The notes beneath the pieces are model-generated. The model saw only the letters and a list, made by a program, of their open reading frames with translations, had not been told where the DNA came from and did not search any database. This document shows positions 52,562-60,473 of a stretch of DNA of 64,000 nt, piece after piece. Location: the NCBI RefSeq assembly GCF_045055655.1, contig NZ_JBANFI010000001.1, positions 558,001-622,000 of the forward strand, read 5' to 3'. Source of the stretch: Marinospirillum alkalitolerans. GTDB lineage: Bacteria; Pseudomonadota; Gammaproteobacteria; Pseudomonadales; Halomonadaceae. Position numbers and translations under genes: made by a program. How positions within the stretch are numbered: the stretch's first letter is position 1; every line of letters begins with the position of its first letter.

Positions 52562-53161
52562 TTAGAGGGCAGCAATGGCCTCAGCAGCCTGACGCAGACC
52601 AGCCTCACGATGCTCAGGCATATTCAGGCCAGCCGCACGGATTAGATGCACTTCTTCAATACCGATAAAGCCCAGCAAGACACGCAGGTAGCTTTCCTGG
52701 TGCTCCATCGCTGCCGCTGCGCCTTCGGAGTAGATACCACCCTGAGCAGAAGCAATAAAGGCCTTCTTGCCTTTGAGGAGCCCTTCTGGACCTTCTGCAG
52801 TGTACTGGAAGGTGCGCCCAGCTTGAGTGATGCGATCTATCCAGGCTTTGAGCTGTGTGGGCAGGCTGAAATTGTACAAGGGTGCGCCGATCACCAAGAC
52901 ATCAGCGGCAAAAATTTCTTCCAGCAGGGTTTCGGTGAGTGCCAGTTCTTGCTGTTGACGTGGGCTGCGCTCGGCTTCTGCTGTGGCGCTGGCGGTCAGA
53001 ATTTCCGCGTCCAGATGGGCCACTGGCTGTGCAATCAAATCACGATAGATGACTTCAGCTTGAGGGTGTTGCTGCTGTAACTGCGCCACAATTTTCTGTG
53101 TCAAATCACGGCTGACCGATTGACCTGCGAATAAACCACTATCCAGTTGTAAAATTTTCAT
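52562..53161 (-). CDS. azoR: FMN-dependent NADH:quinone/azo reductase
   Basis: A 199-residue flavodoxin-like reductase of the AzoR family: start KILQLDSGLFAGQSVSRDLTQ, FMN contacts VLVIGAPLYNFSLPTQLKAWIDRI, and YTAEGPEGLLKGKKAFIASAQGG. Such enzymes reduce quinones and azo compounds with NADH and protect against electrophile stress. A LysR regulator is divergently encoded 130 bases away, the common arrangement for control by that regulator. Confidence 0.94.
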   Translation of the reverse strand: MKILQLDSGLFAGQSVSRDLTQKIVAQLQQQHPQAEVIYRDLIAQPVAHLDAEILTASATAEAERSPRQQQELALTETLLEEIFAADVLVIGAPLYNFSLPTQLKAWIDRITQAGRTFQYTAEGPEGLLKGKKAFIASAQGGIYSEGAAAAMEHQESYLRVLLGFIGIEEVHLIRAAGLNMPEHREAGLRQAAEAIAAL

Positions 53162-53270
53162 GCTAGAGAACCCCTTATCGATGGCGCCTTCAGGAGGCGA
53201 GGTGGGTGAAGATATTGATCATTCTAGGTGGCTGGGTGAAAAAAGATAAGTGGGCTAAAATGAGAAGCAC

Positions 53271-53288
53271 TGTCCCATTAGTGGAACA
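53271..53288. promoter_or_regulatory. Candidate LysR operator between azoR and its regulator
   Basis: TGTCCCATTAGTGGAACA is an 18-base inverted repeat (six of seven arm positions pair), ending four bases before the LysR start codon and about 110 bases upstream of azoR. Position and symmetry suit self-regulation by a LysR protein. Confidence 0.4.
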
Positions 53289-53291
53289 ATC

Positions 53292-54197
53292 ATGAAAGAC
53301 TTAACCAATATGGCTTTATTTGCTCAGGTAGTTGAGCAAGGCAGCTTTAGCCAGGCTGCACGCCTTTTAGGCATACCCAAGTCTACCCTGAGCCGCCGCA
53401 TTGCCCAGTTGGAAGAAGAGCAGGGGGTGCGTCTGCTCCAGCGTTCCACCAGGCGCTTGGCGCTGACTGAAATCGGGCGTGAGTTTCTGGTGCCTTGCCG
53501 GACGATTTTGGCCGCAGCGCAGGCCGCAGATGAGCTGACCCAAGAGGTTCAGGCGGTGCCGCGTGGTCGGGTGCGTGTCAGCTGCCCCTATGCGATCAGT
53601 CAGAATATGCTGGTGAAGCTGATTCCTGAGTTTATGCAGCTCTATCCTGAGGTGGTGGTCGATCTGCTGGTCACCAATCAGCCGATTCATCTGCTTGAAG
53701 CTCAGGTGGATATTGCCCTGCGTGTGCGTGCCAGTGTGGAGGATTCTAGCCTGATCGTGCGCTCACTCGCGCCTTCGGTACAGCGCCTGTATGCCCATCC
53801 GGATTACATCGCGCAGCAAGGTCTGCCTCAGCATCCGGTGGATTTGATGACCTGGGCCAGCCTCTCGATGCCCTATTCAAGTGGACGCTATGTCTATCAG
53901 CTGACATCAAGCCTGAATGGTGAAGTGGTGAACCTGAGCTATCAGCCGCGTTTGATGGCTGATGATTTATGGCTGTTGCGTGAATCTGCGGCCCAGGGCT
54001 TGGGGCTTGCGGCCCTGCCAGAAGAGCTGTGCCAAGCCGAGGTTGAACAGGGGCGGTTGCAAGAAGTGCTGCCCAACTGGCAGCTGCCGGTGAGTCATCT
54101 GCATCTGGTGTACACCCATCGTCGTGGTTTACTGCCTGCTGTTCGCGTGTTAATTGATTTTCTTGTTGAGCGTTTGCCCAATACTGCCAGGTTTTAA
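53292..54197 (+). CDS. LysR-type regulator, probably of azoR
   Basis: A 301-residue regulator with an N-terminal winged helix (NMALFAQVVEQGSFSQAARLLGIPKSTLSRRIAQLEE) and a periplasmic-binding-like effector domain from about residue 90. It belongs to the AaeR/DmlR-like group by its opening MKDLTNMALFAQVVEQGSF. Divergence from azoR suggests it senses quinone or electrophile stress, as known for similar pairs; this is inference. The start lies directly after an inverted repeat and has a weak ribosome site. Confidence 0.92.
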   Translation: MKDLTNMALFAQVVEQGSFSQAARLLGIPKSTLSRRIAQLEEEQGVRLLQRSTRRLALTEIGREFLVPCRTILAAAQAADELTQEVQAVPRGRVRVSCPYAISQNMLVKLIPEFMQLYPEVVVDLLVTNQPIHLLEAQVDIALRVRASVEDSSLIVRSLAPSVQRLYAHPDYIAQQGLPQHPVDLMTWASLSMPYSSGRYVYQLTSSLNGEVVNLSYQPRLMADDLWLLRESAAQGLGLAALPEELCQAEVEQGRLQEVLPNWQLPVSHLHLVYTHRRGLLPAVRVLIDFLVERLPNTARF

Positions 54198-54227
54198 TCT
54201 TTTGCCAGCCACAAGGAGTCGAGCAAG

Positions 54228-54728
54228 ATGCCATCGCAACATTATTTAACGCTGGTACGCCACGCCAAATCCAGCTGGAAAGACGATCAGCTGGCCGATA
54301 TCGACCGTCCATTGAATAAGCGTGGCCGTGGTGATTTACCGGGATTGAGCGCGCGCCTGACGCAAAAAATCACCCCGCCTGATCTGATTTTACTCAGCCC
54401 AGCACGTCGTACCCGCGCGACAGCGGAGCCCTTGTGTGCGGCTTGGCCGCAGGTGGAAGTGCGTTTGACGCCAGAAATCTATGAGGCGAGTTTGGCGCAG
54501 CTCTTGGCTTTGGTTGTGCCTCAGCTGGCCGTGACGCGCCATTTGATGCTGATCGGTCATAATCCTGGATTGGCCGAGCTGGCGCAGTGGATGACAGGCC
54601 ATCCGGTCGACTACTTTCCAACAGCCGCTTGGATACAGCTGGGTTGGCCAGCTGAGCAGCCGCTTCTCTCTGGCTGCGCACAGCGCTTGCTGTTTGATTA
54701 TCCCAAGCTGCATCGTTCGAGTCTCTGA
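54228..54728 (+). CDS. sixA: SixA-like histidine phosphatase
   Basis: A 166-residue histidine phosphatase superfamily protein. The catalytic LVRHAKSSW motif with the SixA-type lysine is at the N-terminus, then DIDRPLNKRGRGDLPGL, SPARRTRATAEPL and the second histidine in LIGHNPGLAELA. SixA removes phosphate from phosphohistidine, for example on the nitrogen phosphotransferase NPr. It stands 30 bases after the LysR gene with AAGGAG upstream. Substrate assignment is by family only. Confidence 0.88.
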   Translation: MPSQHYLTLVRHAKSSWKDDQLADIDRPLNKRGRGDLPGLSARLTQKITPPDLILLSPARRTRATAEPLCAAWPQVEVRLTPEIYEASLAQLLALVVPQLAVTRHLMLIGHNPGLAELAQWMTGHPVDYFPTAAWIQLGWPAEQPLLSGCAQRLLFDYPKLHRSSL

Positions 54729-54785
54729 ACCCGCCCGCTGGGGTGATCTTTTGTTAAGGCAGCAGTGGGCGCTCTTGTGTATTAG

Positions 54786-54925
54786 GAAACCTCTGACTAA
54801 CTACTGTGCTTGGTGATGCTGCGTTAAAATTGGCCTCAAAATGCTCATTTACTCCGTGTAAACTCCGCTTTTTCGATCAATTTTGCCTTGCCTGACCTGC
54901 GCTCGTGACGTTGATCAGAGGTTCC
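54786..54925 (-). mobile_element. 140-bp MITE-like element, copy B
   Basis: Read on the minus strand it starts GGAACCTCTGATCAAC and ends GTTAGTCAGAGGTTTC; 13 of 16 terminal positions pair. It is flanked by TTAG on both sides (54782-54785 and 54926-54929), a perfect 4-bp target duplication. It aligns without gaps to copy A with about 13 differences in 140. Its left end, as read on the minus strand, is translated as the C-terminus of the adjacent LysR gene. Confidence 0.85.
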
Positions 54926-55812
54926 TTAGCAAAAGGTTTGAGATAGCTGCGCACCTGGCTGGCCAGCCAGTTGGCGACCTGTCCTTGCCCTTGGCCACGA
55001 ATATTCAGTCGATAATAAGCCTGCCAAGTCACGGCGTCTGGGGCACGCAGCTGTCTGAGGCGCTCTTCCTTCAAGGCTTGGGCGATAACGGGCAGTGGGA
55101 GGCGTCCCCAGCCAGTGCCCTCCAAGATGGCATCGCGCATCAGTTCAAATTGCGTCATGGCAAGATAATTGGCACTCACTGCCTGTTCTGGCACCAGTTC
55201 ATCTTCTTCCATAAAAGCCATCGTAATTTGGGTATGGACCTCTAAGTCCTCATGGCGTACCAGAGGCAAGCGGCATAGTGGATGATCTGGCGCGCTGACA
55301 ATCAGTTGGCGCAGGCTGCCCAGCTCCTGAAAGTGCAGCTGCTCATAATCCTGTTCCAGATAACGGCTGGTTAAGCCAAAGGCCAGATCTACCGCTTGGG
55401 TTTCGACCAGATCAGCCAGCTCCTGAGGCGGAGCCAGATAGACGGCAACGCCAGTCAGCGGAAAGCGCTTTTTCAGCTCGCGGATGGTCGCGCGCCAAAA
55501 GGCTTCTGGCAGCGCATCATCACGGGCCAGACGCAGGGCCACCTCGACCCCTTGGCGCTCTTGCTCGCAGCGCGCAGCAATCTGGCGATAGGTTTGCAGA
55601 TAGCGCAGGCAATCAGGTTGGATCGCCCAAGCCAAGGGCGTGGGGTAGAGCTCCTTGCCAGTACGCTCAAAGAGCTGGGCATCCAGCTCATCTTCTAGCG
55701 CGCTGAGGGCAGTGCTCACGGTGGTTCGGCTGCGGTTAAGGCGACGAGCTGCCGCCGCGATGGAGCCTTCGTCCAAGACAGTCAGCAGAATTTCAGCTTG
55801 ATTAGGGCGCAT
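54877..55812 (-). CDS. LysR-type regulator with element-derived C-terminus
   Basis: A 311-residue regulator with a standard helix-turn-helix (LDEGSIAAAARRLNRSRTTVSTALSALEDELDAQLFERTG) and effector domain (KKRFPLTGVAVYLAPPQELADLVE onward). The last 16 residues, from EPLINV to QARQN, plus the stop codon are encoded inside the 140-bp element; the host coding sequence ends at about SYLKPFAK. The effector domain itself appears complete. Targets are unknown; the CDF transporter gene is divergent beyond a 258-base gap. Confidence 0.9.
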   Translation of the reverse strand: MRPNQAEILLTVLDEGSIAAAARRLNRSRTTVSTALSALEDELDAQLFERTGKELYPTPLAWAIQPDCLRYLQTYRQIAARCEQERQGVEVALRLARDDALPEAFWRATIRELKKRFPLTGVAVYLAPPQELADLVETQAVDLAFGLTSRYLEQDYEQLHFQELGSLRQLIVSAPDHPLCRLPLVRHEDLEVHTQITMAFMEEDELVPEQAVSANYLAMTQFELMRDAILEGTGWGRLPLPVIAQALKEERLRQLRAPDAVTWQAYYRLNIRGQGQGQVANWLASQVRSYLKPFAKEPLINVTSAGQARQN

Positions 55813-55850
55813 GATGACTCAAGGTAAGTGAGACTAGTGACGGAAAAATC

Positions 55851-55870
55851 GTCGCTTAGCGTTTTGCGAC
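55851..55870. promoter_or_regulatory. Candidate operator upstream of the second LysR gene
   Basis: GTCGC and GCGAC are separated by ten bases, about 40 bases upstream of the LysR start. An interrupted dyad at this position suits self-control by a LysR protein. The rest of the 258-base gap to the CDF gene shows nothing firm. Confidence 0.3.
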
Positions 55871-56070
55871 AAATTATGCAGCCAGCATAGAATAAGCCAG
55901 CTGACATTAACAAGGCTTTTTTTAGAGATTAAAACGACGGTTTTTCTGACTCTGAATAGCCAGGTGATGCTGCAGCCAACCAATGAAAGCGCCCTCGATC
56001 TGAGGGTCAAATGAACTCTTTTTTGTGAGCCGTTTTTTTAGCCATAAGCTGATTACAGCAGAGGTGTAGC

Positions 56071-56970
56071 ATGTTGTCCTTTAAAATCGATTCGGAGCAA
56101 TCGATTCTGACCTTGTCCGTTTGGGGTGGTGGTTTCTTTGCCTTAACTGGTTTGGTTTGGGGAATGTTGGCAGGGTCTTTAGCCATTCTTTTTGATGCCG
56201 TTTACTCCTTGGTGAGTTTGGGCCTCTCTCTTTTATCCTTGCTGGCCCTGCGCTTAGCTCAGGCACCGGCGGATACCCACTTTAACTTTGGCCGCTATCT
56301 TGTTGAGCCTTTGACCATTGCACTGAAAGCCTTGGTGATCCTCTTGGTGTGCTGTGTTTCGCTGGTCTTGGCGGTGACTTCTTTATTGACAGGTGGCCGT
56401 GAAGTGGCCGCAGATATTGCGATGATTTTTGCTCTGGTTAGTGTGCTGGGTTGTTTGGCCGTCTGGTCCGTGATGCGTCGTTACTTGCGTGATGAGTCTT
56501 CAGTTCTGGTTGAAGCTGAGAGTCGTCAGTGGTTGATGGATAGCGTACTCAGTGGGGCGGTGTTGCTCGGTTTTGCGGCCGCTTGGCTGCTGGATTATCT
56601 GGGTTATCACGCTTGGGCTGTTTATGCTGACCCTTTGATGGTGGTTGGGGCTTCGCTCTATTTTATGGCGGTTCCGGTCAAGATGTTGCGTCAGGCGGTG
56701 GCTGAAGTGCTGATGGTGACACCCGGTCCCAAGTTGCGTAAGCAGGTCTATCGGTTACTGGCTGAGTTGGATATTCACCGCAGCCATTGCAAAATGGCCA
56801 AAATTGGCAGCCATCTGATGGTTGAGGTGGAGTGGCCTGTTGAATCGATTCATGAAATCGAAGGGCTGGTCGAGCGGATTGAAGCGCAGCTGAGTGAGTT
56901 GGAATTAGAGCCGATGGTGCGAGTCAACTTCCATCCAGCCGATTCGGATTACTGGCATGCCGATGCCTGA
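56071..56970 (+). CDS. Cation diffusion facilitator-family transporter, atypical metal site
   Basis: A 299-residue protein with six membrane helices and a C-terminal cytoplasmic domain (about 215-299), the layout of CDF metal exporters. The HFNFGRYLVEPL loop and AVYADPLMVVGASLYF are typical. The membrane metal site is incomplete: the first helix pair has Asp42 but Ser46 instead of aspartate, and the second has Gln153 instead of histidine with Asp157 retained. It may use a different ion or have lost transport. Ribosome site AGAGG. It stands alone and is divergent from a LysR gene. Confidence 0.85.
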   Translation: MLSFKIDSEQSILTLSVWGGGFFALTGLVWGMLAGSLAILFDAVYSLVSLGLSLLSLLALRLAQAPADTHFNFGRYLVEPLTIALKALVILLVCCVSLVLAVTSLLTGGREVAADIAMIFALVSVLGCLAVWSVMRRYLRDESSVLVEAESRQWLMDSVLSGAVLLGFAAAWLLDYLGYHAWAVYADPLMVVGASLYFMAVPVKMLRQAVAEVLMVTPGPKLRKQVYRLLAELDIHRSHCKMAKIGSHLMVEVEWPVESIHEIEGLVERIEAQLSELELEPMVRVNFHPADSDYWHADA

Positions 56971-57004
56971 TCGCATTCATTCGCTCTAGCCTTATTGAAC
57001 GAAA

Positions 57005-57052
57005 GTTGGAATGAGAGTTGGAATGAGAGTTGAAACAAGAGCTGAAACAAGC
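57005..57052 (+). repeat. Four-copy 12-bp tandem repeat after the CDF gene
   Basis: GTTGGAATGAGA, GTTGGAATGAGA, GTTGAAACAAGA and GCTGAAACAAGC follow in series. The first two are identical and the last two share most positions. It lies between the CDF stop codon and the terminator, so it is transcribed but probably untranslated. Confidence 0.8.
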
Positions 57053-57067
57053 AGTGGCAGATGATCA

Positions 57068-57110
57068 ATGACCCCGAGAGTGGAGCGCCCACTCTCGGGG
57101 TCATTTGTTT
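57068..57110. terminator. Terminator between the CDF gene and tyrA-aroA
   Basis: A perfect 16-bp stem (57068-57083 with 57089-57104; ATGACCCCGAGAGTGG) with a five-base loop is followed on the plus strand by TTGTTT. It ends the CDF transcript and, by its symmetry, may also serve the converging aromatic operon. Confidence 0.8.
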
Positions 57111-59337
57111 ATCCTGCTGGTGGCAGATCGCCCTGCTGCACTTCTAAGCCACAGCCTAGACTGCGAGCCAGTTCAGCAAAGCCAGGGAAGGAGGTGTTCA
57201 CTGTGGCGCAGTCTTCAATAATGATTGAGCCAGCAGAGCGCAGACCGGCAATAGCAAAGCTCATCGCAATGCGATGATCATGGTAGCAAGGCAGGCGTGC
57301 GCTGCCAAAGACTGCCTGCTGATCGCCACGACCTTGAATATCAATGCCGTCTTCAACCACGGTGCAGTCGATGCCCAGAGCGGCCAAACCATCGGCCATG
57401 ACCTGAATCCGATCTGATTCCTTGACGCGCAATTCCTCTGCACCGCGCAGACGCGTGGTGCCTTCTGCACAGGCCGCAGCAATAAACAGCGCCGGAAACT
57501 CATCAATCGCCAGTGGTACCAGATCAACAGGAATATCTATCCCTTTCAGTGGCGTTGCGCGAATACGCAAGTCAGCGACTGGCTCGCCGCCGATTTCACG
57601 CGGATTCTGGATCTCGATGTCGGCCCCCATCAAGCGCAGGATATGGATCACGCCATCGCGGGTTGGGTTGATGCCAACATGCTCAAGAGTGAGATCGCTG
57701 CCGGGTGTCATGGCGGCGGCCACCAGGAAGAAGGTCGCTGATGAGATATCGGCAGGAATATCGATGGCCGTGGCCTGAAGCTGGCCGCCACTGCGGACAC
57801 GCGCAGTCGCACCTTGCTGCTCAACAGCATAGCCAAAGCCACGCAGCATCCGTTCGGTATGATCACGGGTTGGCGCGGGTTCGGTGGTGGATGTTTCGCC
57901 TTCAGCCCAGAGTCCGGCCAGCAGCAGGCAGGATTTAACCTGCGCCGAGGCCATCGGCAGGGTGTAATCAATGCCGCGCAAGGTCTGCCCACCGGTGATT
58001 TTAAGCGGTGGACGGCCTCCTTCTTGTGTCTCGATCTTAGCGCCCATCAAGCGCAGAGGATCAGCGACGCGGTTCATCGGGCGTTTGCTTAAAGAGGCAT
58101 CGCCAGTCAGCTCTGTATCAAAAGGCTGCGCGGCGAGAATACCCGCCAGCAGGCGCATCGAGGTGCCTGAGTTGCCAAGATACAAGGGGCCTTTGGGTGC
58201 TTGCAGGCCATGAAGACCCACGCCGTGAATGGTCACTTCACCGTGATGGGGGCCTTCGATCTGTACACCGAGATCACGAAAGGTTTGCAAAGTTGCCAAG
58301 GCATCCTCGCCTTCAAGAAAGCCTTTGACCTGCGTGGTGCCTTCGGCCAAAGCGCCGAGCATAATCGAGCGATGAGAGATGGATTTATCGCCAGGAACGC
58401 GGATGGAACCCTGGAGCGCGCCACTGGGCGGCTGGGTGATAAAGTTGATTTTTTGATCAGTCATTTTTTGATAGCCTGTCGCATTCAGCAAAGCTGTAAA
58501 GTAATCGCGCGCGGCCTTGGCGCGCGTAAAGGTGGCCACCAGATGATCCCCGTCGGCTTGATCTATGGCGCTTCTCAGGCGTTGTACACCTGCGACAAAA
58601 TCATCCAAGGCACTGAGTGTGGCCTCGCGATTCGCCAGAAAAATATCACGCCACATGATCGGGTCACTGGCAGCGATCCGTGTGAAATCACGAAATCCCC
58701 CTGCGGCATAGCGAAACATCTCCAGGCGCTCATCCTGACTGGCCAGGGTATCGACTAGGGAGTAGGCCAGCAGATGGGGGAGATGGCTGGTGCGTGCCAG
58801 CACTTGATCATGCTGCTGCATGTCCATTTCCAGCACTTCAGCGCCGCAGGTTTGCCATAATTGGCGCACTTGGGCCAGCGCTTGGGGATCTGTCTCTGCC
58901 TGCGGGGTCAGGATCACCTTGCGCTGCTGAAACAGATCAGGCAGCGCAGCGGCCACACCGCTTTTTTCTGCACCGGCAATGGGGTGGCCCAACACCAGCT
59001 GCGCGGGGATGTGGCCAAAAACCCGTTGCGCGGCTTCGGCTACCACCACCTTGCATGAGCCCACGTCAGTGATGACAGTTTCGGGGCGCAGATGGGGTTG
59101 CAGTTGGCGCAGGACGCTCTCGACGGCCAGCACGGGTACGGCCAGCAGAATCAAATCTGCTGCGCTGGCGGCACTGGCTAGATCCTCCGTGACGGCATCG
59201 ACGACACCCAGGCTCAGCGCTGCTTGGCGCTCAGCTGGATCAAGATCCATCCCGACAATGCGCGCATAGAGCGGCCGAGCGGCCAGTGCAACCGAGCCGC
59301 CAATCAAGCCGAGGCCGATCACCAGCAGTTGTTTCAT
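57109..59337 (-). CDS. aroA: Fused prephenate dehydrogenase and EPSP synthase
   Basis: A 742-residue fusion. Residues 1-288 are TyrA: NAD site VIGLGLIGGSVAL, then LGHPIAGAEKSGVAAA; no ACT regulatory domain is present. From about 293 the AroA domain begins: VPGDKSISHRSIMLGALAEGTT, LGNSGTSMRLLAGIL, and ELRVKESDRIQVMADGL. TyrA makes 4-hydroxyphenylpyruvate for tyrosine; AroA joins shikimate-3-phosphate with phosphoenolpyruvate. The same fusion occurs in pseudomonads. It overlaps hisC by four bases (ATGA) and ends the operon at a strong hairpin; cmk and rpsA, which follow in pseudomonads, do not follow here. Confidence 0.95.
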   Translation of the reverse strand: MKQLLVIGLGLIGGSVALAARPLYARIVGMDLDPAERQAALSLGVVDAVTEDLASAASAADLILLAVPVLAVESVLRQLQPHLRPETVITDVGSCKVVVAEAAQRVFGHIPAQLVLGHPIAGAEKSGVAAALPDLFQQRKVILTPQAETDPQALAQVRQLWQTCGAEVLEMDMQQHDQVLARTSHLPHLLAYSLVDTLASQDERLEMFRYAAGGFRDFTRIAASDPIMWRDIFLANREATLSALDDFVAGVQRLRSAIDQADGDHLVATFTRAKAARDYFTALLNATGYQKMTDQKINFITQPPSGALQGSIRVPGDKSISHRSIMLGALAEGTTQVKGFLEGEDALATLQTFRDLGVQIEGPHHGEVTIHGVGLHGLQAPKGPLYLGNSGTSMRLLAGILAAQPFDTELTGDASLSKRPMNRVADPLRLMGAKIETQEGGRPPLKITGGQTLRGIDYTLPMASAQVKSCLLLAGLWAEGETSTTEPAPTRDHTERMLRGFGYAVEQQGATARVRSGGQLQATAIDIPADISSATFFLVAAAMTPGSDLTLEHVGINPTRDGVIHILRLMGADIEIQNPREIGGEPVADLRIRATPLKGIDIPVDLVPLAIDEFPALFIAAACAEGTTRLRGAEELRVKESDRIQVMADGLAALGIDCTVVEDGIDIQGRGDQQAVFGSARLPCYHDHRIAMSFAIAGLRSAGSIIIEDCATVNTSFPGFAELARSLGCGLEVQQGDLPPAG

Positions 59338-60443
59338 TGATCCAGCACCTGACGTAAGGCCTCAAGAAAGCGTTGGTTTTCTTCTGGCAGGCCGATACTG
59401 ATGCGCAGATGCTCCGGCATCTGATAGGGCGCGAGCGGGCGGACAATCACGCCCTTCTCAAGCAGGGCCTGGTTGATTGCAGCGGCATCGCCAACGCGCA
59501 CGCAGATAAAGTTCCCTACTGAAGGAATATATTCCAGCCCCAGTTCATGAAAGCTGGTTTCAAGCTGGAGCAGCCCAGCGCGATTGGTCTCCAGCGACTG
59601 GGCGAGGAAATCTTGATCTGCCAAGGCTGCTTCTGCTGCGGTTAAGGCCAGCTGGCTGACATTAAACGGCAGGCGGATGCGATTCAGCGTGGCGGCAATC
59701 TGCGTTGAAGACAGGCTGTAGCCGATGCGCAACCCAGCCAAGCCATAGGCTTTAGAGAAAGTACGGCAAATAATCAGATTCGGATAGTCCGCCAATAGGG
59801 CCAGACTCTTGGGATAGGCGCTTTCAGTGACATATTCACAGTAGGCCTCATCCAGCACCACCAGCACCTGCTCGGGCACCTGCGCCATAAACTCGCGTAG
59901 TTGCTTCTCGCTCAGCCAAGTCCCTGTTGGATTATTGGGATTAGCAATAAAGACCACGCGCGTTTGGGCATCGATCGCAGCGGCCATAGCAGGCAGATCA
60001 TGGCCCCAGTTCTTGGCTGGAATTTGGCGATGCTCTGCATCTGCGGCCTGGGTAGTGATGGGATAGACAGCAAAAGCATACTGGCTATAGACGGCATTGG
60101 TGCCGGGCGTGAGCCAGCAGCGGCCAATCAGATCCAGCAGTTCATTAGAGCCGTTGCCGAGGGTGATCTGTTCTGGATCGAGATCGAGGCGCTCAGCCAA
60201 AGCGGCCTTGAGGCGATAGCCGCTGCCATCAGGGTAGCGCGGCAACTCAGCAAGACTGGCTTGCAGCGCGGCAACCACTTGGGGGCTGGGGCCATGCGGG
60301 TTTTCATTGCTGGCCAGCTTGACGATCTGCTCCAGCGGTAAGTTGAGTTCGCGCGCCACTTCGTCGATGGGTTTGCCCGGCTGGTAGGGCGTCAGCCCCT
60401 GAATACCGGCTTGGGCCAGTTGGAGAAAATCACAGCTCATCAT
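59334..60443 (-). CDS. hisC: Histidinol-phosphate/aromatic aminotransferase
   Basis: A 369-residue PLP enzyme of the HisC family. The PLP lysine is in CRTFSKAYGLAGLRIGY; LASNENPHGPSPQV, NPNNPTGTWLS and VVLDEAYCEY are conserved. In this operon, with pheA and tyrA, it is likely to transaminate aromatic 2-oxo acids as well as or instead of histidinol phosphate. Two consecutive ATGs follow AGAGGG, either of which may be used. pheA ends 30 bases upstream. Confidence 0.93.
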   Translation of the reverse strand: MMSCDFLQLAQAGIQGLTPYQPGKPIDEVARELNLPLEQIVKLASNENPHGPSPQVVAALQASLAELPRYPDGSGYRLKAALAERLDLDPEQITLGNGSNELLDLIGRCWLTPGTNAVYSQYAFAVYPITTQAADAEHRQIPAKNWGHDLPAMAAAIDAQTRVVFIANPNNPTGTWLSEKQLREFMAQVPEQVLVVLDEAYCEYVTESAYPKSLALLADYPNLIICRTFSKAYGLAGLRIGYSLSSTQIAATLNRIRLPFNVSQLALTAAEAALADQDFLAQSLETNRAGLLQLETSFHELGLEYIPSVGNFICVRVGDAAAINQALLEKGVIVRPLAPYQMPEHLRISIGLPEENQRFLEALRQVLDQ

Positions 60444-60473
60444 GCTTCCCTCTTATTTAGAGAACATCCTGGA

